NCBI GenBank assembly: GCA_031272305.1
Contig: JAISUA010000139.1
Coordinates: 1 to 5,139, forward strand
Origin: Clostridioides sp.
GTDB lineage: Bacteria; Bacillota; Clostridia; Peptostreptococcales; Peptostreptococcaceae
Direction of reading: 5' to 3'
Length of the DNA: 5,139 bases
How positions within the stretch are numbered: position 1 is the first letter of the stretch; each line of letters opens with the position of its first letter. A program made the position numbers and the translations under genes. This document shows, one piece after another, positions 4,928-5,139 of the stretch. The notes beneath the pieces are model-generated. The model did no database searches, was not told the DNA's origin, and saw only the letters and a program-made list of their open reading frames with translations.

Positions 4928-5139
4928 ATGAGTTTACCTTATCCATATTGTTTATTAAATGAAAACATTCATCCTATTTTAGGTGAGGATTTCAATGAAT
5001 TACCTTTATATTTCGAATTTACTGACAGAGAATCAGATTTAGTAAAGTTACAAAATACTAAAACGCAAAAAGAAGTATGTGAATATATTTTTGAGGAATT
5101 GTTAGAGAAAAGTGAAAGCAAGTGGTCTGTTTGTGGTTA
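4928..5139 (+). CDS. Unrecognised protein, 3' end outside window
   Basis: An open frame of 70 complete codons runs off the right edge. ATG 4928 has GGAG at 4912-4915, a rather long 12-base spacing; an in-frame TTG at 4916 touches that motif and is unlikely to be the start. The protein begins MSLPYPYCLLNENIHPIL, has no signal peptide, and continues with LPLYFEFTDRESDLVKL and EYIFEELLEKSESKWSVCG. The pattern of an early PIL, then (Y/F)xFTDxxSDL, then a helix and WSVCG loosely recalls the start of some M23-like peptidases that carry a GGYxExR motif at about this position. The window ends before any catalytic motif, so this is a weak memory-based resemblance only. It is probably co-transcribed with the 23-codon ORF from the promoter near 4719. 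Confidence 0.75.
   Translation, partial: MSLPYPYCLLNENIHPILGEDFNELPLYFEFTDRESDLVKLQNTKTQKEVCEYIFEELLEKSESKWSVCG

Overview
The window looks like chromosomal DNA from a low-G+C Firmicute, most likely an anaerobic member of the Clostridia. The evidence is very AT-rich DNA, strongly A/T-biased codon use, AGGAG-type ribosome binding sites, and a gene set (methionine gamma-lyase-like protein, ProX/PrdX-type editing protein, DUF554 membrane protein, YlmH) typical of that group. I cannot name the genus from sequence alone. All supported genes are on the + strand.

Layout: (1) The 3' two thirds of a PLP-dependent methionine gamma-lyase family gene, entering from the left edge and ending at 787. (2) A ProX/PrdX-like Ala-tRNA(Pro) editing gene, 861-1415. 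(3) A DUF554 multi-pass membrane protein gene, 1584-2357, followed by a strong intrinsic terminator at 2402-2449 that closes this first block. (4) A 210-base gap holding an inverted repeat. (5) An unrecognised lysine/asparagine-rich repeat protein, 2660-3820. (6) A 17-bp tandem repeat array (3812-3938) filling the whole spacer up to the Shine-Dalgarno of ylmH. (7) ylmH, 3951-4688, an S4-domain ribosome-associated protein. (8) A new transcription unit: an extended -10 promoter at about 4694-4724, a leader of about 90 nt, a 23-codon ORF behind a perfect Shine-Dalgarno (4819-4890), and the start of an unrecognised gene (4928 to the right edge).

The most unusual part is the spacer between the repeat protein and ylmH. 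Its 17-bp units pair into 34-bp modules, and each module carries an AGGA motif seven bases before an ATG that opens a four-codon mini-ORF. The first mini-ORF overlaps the stop of the upstream gene. In the last, the TAG is changed to CAG, so it reads through 11 codons and stops at a TGA directly abutting the ylmH ATG. This resembles a termination-reinitiation relay linking the two genes; that function is inference, the arrangement is seen. The second place worth attention is the leader and 23-codon ORF near the right end, where an 8-bp inverted repeat could cover the start codon.
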